Below, one piece after another: positions 6,655-8,830 of a stretch of DNA of 8,830 bases. This DNA comes from DATJJW01 sp035491935. GTDB lineage: Bacteria; Pseudomonadota; Alphaproteobacteria; ATCC43930; CGMCC-115725. Position numbers and translations under genes: made by a program. The notes under the pieces are model-generated. The model searched no databases, had not been told where the DNA came from, and worked only from the letters and a program-made list of their open reading frames with translations. Numbering within the stretch: position 1 is the first letter of the stretch; each line of letters opens with the position of its first letter. Where the stretch lies: NCBI GenBank assembly GCA_035491935.1, contig DATJJW010000283.1:1-8830 (forward strand). Direction: 5' to 3'.

Positions 6655-6681
6655 GTCCGGGGCGGTGGCGGATTCCCGGAC
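6655..6681. repeat. GC-rich inverted repeat in the alkA/rid divergent spacer
   Basis: GTCCGGG (6655-6661) and CCCGGAC (6675-6681) form a perfect 7-bp stem with a 13-base loop. There is no T-run. It sits mid-spacer, about 70-95 bp before the Rid start and 80-110 bp before the alkA start. Operator, mRNA-leader hairpin or chance in GC-rich DNA are all possible. Confidence 0.3.
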
Positions 6682-6715
6682 ACGCCTTCCGGCATCGCAG
6701 TTGCGTCGGCTGGGC

Positions 6716-6721
6716 TAATAT
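6716..6721 (+). promoter_or_regulatory. Possible -10 box of the Rid gene
   Basis: TAATAT stands out in this GC-rich spacer. It would place the transcript start near 6728, with AAGGAG (6736-6741) as the ribosome site. No good -35 is found at 16-18 bases upstream, so this is weak or regulator-dependent. Confidence 0.25.
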
Positions 6722-6749
6722 CCCTCCCGGATGACAAGGAGATCAGGTC

Positions 6750-7136
6750 ATGACCCATAAAATCCACGATATCGGCGTCGCCAAGCACATCGGCAGCTAT
6801 AGCGACGCCATCGAAGTCGGCCCGGGTACACGCTGGCTCTTCACCTCCGGTACGCCCGGCCTGGCCGAGGATGGCAGCGTGCCCGATGGCATCGAGGCGC
6901 AGACCCGGCTGATGTGGGGCCACATCCTGAAGACGCTGGAACGGGCCGGCATGACCACGGCCGATCTGGTGAAGGTCACGACCACGCTGACCCATGCCGG
7001 GGATATCCCGCTCTACGCCAAGATCCGCAAGGAGATCCTGGGCGATGTGAAGCCGGCCTTCATGCTTCAGGTCGTCGACCAACTTGTCTGGCCGAGCTTG
7101 CGCGTCGAGGTCGAGATCGTCGCGGCCAAAGCCTGA
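6750..7136 (+). CDS. Rid/YjgF/UK114-family protein lacking the catalytic arginine
   Basis: 128 residues, the normal length for the trimeric Rid fold. Recognisable parts are WLFTSGTPGLAEDG (29-42), the helix with QTRLMWGHILKTLERAGMTT (51-70), ADLVKVTTTLTHAGDIPLY, and the C-terminal LRVEVEIVAAKA. In RidA enzymes that deaminate enamine or imine intermediates, an Arg (R105 in E. coli RidA, in a PAR motif) binds the substrate carboxylate. Here the motif is PAF, with F104 in its place. It is therefore probably not a classic RidA but one of the Arg-less Rid groups, which occur in catabolic clusters and have other or unknown roles. The AAGGAG ribosome site with 8-base spacing is strong. It diverges from alkA and converges with the second cupin gene, 15 bp between the stops. 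Confidence 0.88.
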   Translation: MTHKIHDIGVAKHIGSYSDAIEVGPGTRWLFTSGTPGLAEDGSVPDGIEAQTRLMWGHILKTLERAGMTTADLVKVTTTLTHAGDIPLYAKIRKEILGDVKPAFMLQVVDQLVWPSLRVEVEIVAAKA

Positions 7137-7151
7137 GTCGGTCGGTCCTCC

Positions 7152-7643
7152 CTAAAGTTTCGCGCCCGTGACGGCGGCGCTTTCATCCGGACTGGCGTTC
7201 CAATAGCCGAAAGCGGCCGAGGCGCGCAGCATGCGCTGGATATCATCGGGCGAGGGCGGGGTGGAGGGCGCGTCGGCAGCAACCATCCGGCCGGCCTCGC
7301 TGACGAAACGGGCAAAGCGGTTGTTCGTCGCCAGGATCACATCTGCCCGGCTCATGCCTGTGTTGCGCACGGCATGCTTGACCCCGTCGGGTAGCAGCAG
7401 GCTCTTTCCGGTAGCGACCGTATGCCATTTCGGCGCCTCATCGGCGATGAACACATCGAGCTGTCCATCAAGGACGTAGAAGCATTCGGGATCGATATGG
7501 CTATGCAACGGCACGAGCTTACCCGGCGCCAAGGACGTCCGGAAAAACACCGTGTCGTTTTCGTTCAAGCCCATGCGGGCCACCATCTCGAAACGGGCGC
7601 CCATCATATCGACGAGATCGCCAGATTTGAGTTCCTGTGCCAA
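7152..7643 (-). CDS. Canonical metal-binding cupin protein, TTG start
   Basis: Single-domain cupin of 163 residues. Both motifs are complete: motif 1 GKLVPLHSHIDPECFYVLDG (41-60), with H47, H49 and E53, and motif 2 GKSLLLPDGVKHAVRN (79-94), with P85, G87, H90 and N94. All four metal ligands are thus present, which suits a dioxygenase-, isomerase- or sensor-like role; the substrate is unknown. The frame begins at TTG (7643). A GGAGG ribosome site 5 bases upstream supports this rare start, while the next in-frame ATGs (residues 13 and 14) have no such site. The C-terminal 45 residues (APSTPPSPDDIQRMLRASAA onward) form an extra tail with a likely helix. It converges on the Rid gene and diverges from ogt across 277 bp. 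It is not close in sequence to the first cupin. Confidence 0.87.
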   Translation of the reverse strand: MAQELKSGDLVDMMGARFEMVARMGLNENDTVFFRTSLAPGKLVPLHSHIDPECFYVLDGQLDVFIADEAPKWHTVATGKSLLLPDGVKHAVRNTGMSRADVILATNNRFARFVSEAGRMVAADAPSTPPSPDDIQRMLRASAAFGYWNASPDESAAVTGAKL

Positions 7644-7755
7644 TGCGTCCTCCGATTTCGAACCTGGGTGGTGATTGGAAAGAGCGCAGGAAGAGACAGC
7701 GTCGGGGGCATGCGCCGCCGATCTTCAGCGTTTTCCTGGAGAGAGGATTTCGGAA

Positions 7756-7797
7756 AGGTGCCGAGATGCGTTCATTATGGCGGCACCTGTCGGCACC
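7756..7797. repeat. GGTGCCG arm with two tandem CGGCACC partners
   Basis: AGGTGCCG (7756-7763) pairs perfectly over 8 bp with CGGCACCT (7781-7788, 17-base loop). It can instead pair over 7 bp with a second CGGCACC (7791-7797). The two right arms are direct repeats exactly 10 bp apart, one helical turn. This fits a tandem operator or two alternative RNA hairpins. It lies in the 277-bp spacer 7644-7920, which otherwise holds no supported gene. Confidence 0.4.
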
Positions 7798-7800
7798 GCT

Positions 7801-7817
7801 CATTTTCGCTCTAAATG
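7801..7817. promoter_or_regulatory. Inverted repeat upstream of ogt, similar to the alkA one
   Basis: CATTT-TCGCTCT-AAATG has 5-bp arms and a 7-base spacer, about 104-120 bp upstream of the ogt start. Read in the sense direction of each gene, both this site and the alkA site have CATTT, then CGC, then AAATGC. The spacer differs by one base, so a shared regulator is only a suggestion. Confidence 0.25.
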
Positions 7818-7884
7818 CGGCCAGGGTGCTGAGCAACCTGAGCGTTCAAATCGTCGCCTTCGCCCGTGCTTTACCGGCTCTGCC

Positions 7885-7897
7885 ATTGACTGTCAAT
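7885..7897. repeat. Dyad close to the ogt start
   Basis: ATTGAC-T-GTCAAT is a perfect 6-bp inverted repeat around one base, 23 bp before the ogt ATG. A regulator bound here would cover the region just before the ribosome site. No matching -10 follows TTGACT at a proper distance, so it is not itself a clear promoter. Confidence 0.3.
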
Positions 7898-7920
7898 CGG
7901 CGCCCAATGAAGAGATCGAC

Positions 7921-8406
7921 ATGATGCACGCATACAAATGGATCGACTCGCCCGTCGGGCCGCTGAAGCTGGTGGCGAGCGACAAGGGGCTGACCGCCAT
8001 CCTGTGGGAGAAGGAGCGGCCGAACCGGGTGCGGCTGGGGCCGCTCATGGAAGACCCGTCGCATCCGGTGCTGCTGGAGGCCGAGAAGCAATTGGGCGAA
8101 TATTTCCGCGGCGAACGGCAAAGCTTCTCGCTGCCGCTCGACTTCGTCGGCACGGCGTTCCAGAAGCGAGTGTGGCAGGCGCTCCTGGCCATTCCCTATG
8201 GCGAAGTGCGCTCCTATGCCCAGATCGCCCGGCAGCTCGGCAATGAGAAGGCGGTACGCGCCGTCGGCGCCGCCAATGGCCGCAACCCGCTCTCGATCGT
8301 CGCGCCTTGCCACCGGGTGATCGGCACCTCCGGGGCGCTCACCGGCTTTGCCGGCGGGCTGGACGTCAAAAGCCGCCTCTTGTCGCTGGAGGGGTGTCTG
8401 CTGTGA
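7921..8406 (+). CDS. ogt: Methylated-DNA--[protein]-cysteine S-methyltransferase (O6-alkylguanine-DNA alkyltransferase)
   Basis: Suicide repair protein that moves the alkyl group from O6-alkylguanine to its own cysteine. 161 residues, normal for the Ogt type. An N-terminal domain (SPVGPLKLVASDKGLTAILW, about 10-29) is followed by a DNA-binding domain: GTAFQKRVWQALLAIPYGEV, the helix-turn-helix SYAQIARQLGNEKAVRAVGAANGRNP with arginine finger R113, and the active site PCHRV with C130. The frame is open back to 7675, but those 82 residues have no family character, so ATG 7921 is chosen. The preceding GAAGAGA is a weak ribosome site, and ATG 7924 is equally possible. No Ada-type AraC domain is attached. 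It is divergent from the second cupin gene, with a repeat-rich spacer between them. Confidence 0.93.
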   Translation: MMHAYKWIDSPVGPLKLVASDKGLTAILWEKERPNRVRLGPLMEDPSHPVLLEAEKQLGEYFRGERQSFSLPLDFVGTAFQKRVWQALLAIPYGEVRSYAQIARQLGNEKAVRAVGAANGRNPLSIVAPCHRVIGTSGALTGFAGGLDVKSRLLSLEGCLL

Positions 8407-8416
8407 TGTTCCCAAA

Positions 8417-8448
8417 ACTGCCGGCCAATGCTTGCAATCGCCGGTGGT
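8417..8448 (+). terminator. Weak hairpin after ogt
   Basis: ACTGCCGGC (8417-8425) and GCCGGTGGT (8440-8448) pair over 9 positions, two of them G-T, around a 14-base loop. It starts 10 bases after the ogt stop, a typical terminator position, but only TTT follows the stem instead of a real T-run. It may be a poor terminator or a 3'-end hairpin. Confidence 0.3.
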
Positions 8449-8526
8449 TTGCCCGAAATTGATCATGCTGCTTCATAATATGTCGTTTCAAAAAATGACC
8501 GCGATGATCGGGGACATGGACACAAT

Positions 8527-8830
8527 ATGCCGGACGAGGTGAGTTCGGCGGTGGCGCCGCGCCTGGCGGCGGACATGTCGCCGGCTGCTTTCAAATTGCT
8601 GTTATCGGGCCTGATGCTGGCGCTGACCTTGGCGGCGCTCGACCAGAATATTGTCGCGACGGCACTGCCACGCATCACCGATGAATTGGGCGGGCTGCAA
8701 CACCTGTCCTGGGTCGTTACCAGCTTTCTGGTCGCCAGCACGATCACGGCGCCGCTTTACGGCAAGCTCAGCGACCTTTACGGCCGCAAGCCGGTCTACA
8801 TCGTCTCGATCGTCATTTTCCTGATCGGCT
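8527..8830 (+). CDS. MFS multidrug exporter, DHA2/EmrB-QacA type (N-terminal part, cut by window edge)
   Basis: Inner-membrane proton-driven exporter with 14 predicted helices in this family; only the first 101 residues are here. The first helix (about 23-46) ends in LDQNIVATALPRI, the DHA2 signature around D39. The second starts at SWVVTSFLVASTITAP (61-76). The loop GKLSDLYGRKPVY (79-91) is MFS motif A, and a third helix begins. The frame stays open to the window edge. The start at 8527 is the first ATG after an in-frame stop at 8476. Its ribosome site is weak (GGGGA about 12 bases upstream); ATG at 8575, preceded by GGCGGA, is an alternative giving MSPAAFKLLL. The 120-bp spacer before it is more AT-rich than the rest and likely holds its promoter, but I could not fix the boxes. 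The substrate is unknown. Confidence 0.9.
   Translation, partial: MPDEVSSAVAPRLAADMSPAAFKLLLSGLMLALTLAALDQNIVATALPRITDELGGLQHLSWVVTSFLVASTITAPLYGKLSDLYGRKPVYIVSIVIFLIG

Noticed and set aside
7675..7920. 82-codon N-terminal extension of Ogt
   Set aside because: The family starts at about MMHAYKWIDS; the extension has no domain and covers the repeat-rich regulatory spacer.

Overview
This window looks like high-GC proteobacterial chromosome. An alphaproteobacterium is most likely, for example of a Rhodospirillales or Rhizobiales type. The reasons are the GC-rich codon use, a tripartite-tricarboxylate-transporter (Bug/TctC) receptor, the gene content, and a CTATCT-type -10 box like that of alphaproteobacterial housekeeping promoters. 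The placement is an inference; there is no rRNA or tRNA here. I see no insertion sequence, CRISPR array, integrase or phage gene.

Left part (1-4380): a minus-strand catabolic operon reads leftward. Its order is an Ldh_2-type 2-hydroxyacid dehydrogenase (3127-4197), a very GabD-like succinate-semialdehyde dehydrogenase (1599-3053), a Tat-exported ACMSD-type amidohydrolase (345-1496) and a TctC/Bug solute receptor cut by the window edge (1-291). A LysR-type regulator (4381-5328) diverges from it. The 183-bp space between them holds a 19-bp T-N11-A dyad, a candidate leftward promoter and a second palindrome cluster, as expected for an LTTR-controlled pathway. A reasonable picture is uptake of an organic acid, hydrolysis or decarboxylation of an unknown intermediate, oxidation of a hydroxyacid and of a semialdehyde, and entry into the TCA cycle. 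The substrate cannot be read from the sequence.

Middle (5329-7643): a cupin gene with its own good promoter (5442-5912) meets an AlkA-type 3-methyladenine DNA glycosylase gene (5913-6572, minus) tail to tail, with no base between the two stop codons. A divergent 177-bp spacer leads to a Rid/YjgF-family gene (6750-7136) whose product lacks the arginine needed for imine deamination. It converges on a second, canonical cupin gene (7152-7643, minus) that starts at TTG.

Right (7644-8830): a 277-bp spacer rich in short inverted and direct repeats precedes an O6-alkylguanine-DNA methyltransferase gene (7921-8406). After that comes the start of a DHA2/EmrB-type MFS exporter (8527 to the edge). The two alkylation-repair genes (alkA and ogt) lie about 1.3 kb apart. 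Each has a CATTT...AAATG inverted repeat upstream, which may be a shared control site.

Most of the window is recognisable metabolism and DNA repair. I do not see a clearly new system. The best leads are the regulatory spacers at 4198-4380, 6573-6749 and 7644-7920, the unassigned four-gene pathway, and the Arg-less Rid protein.
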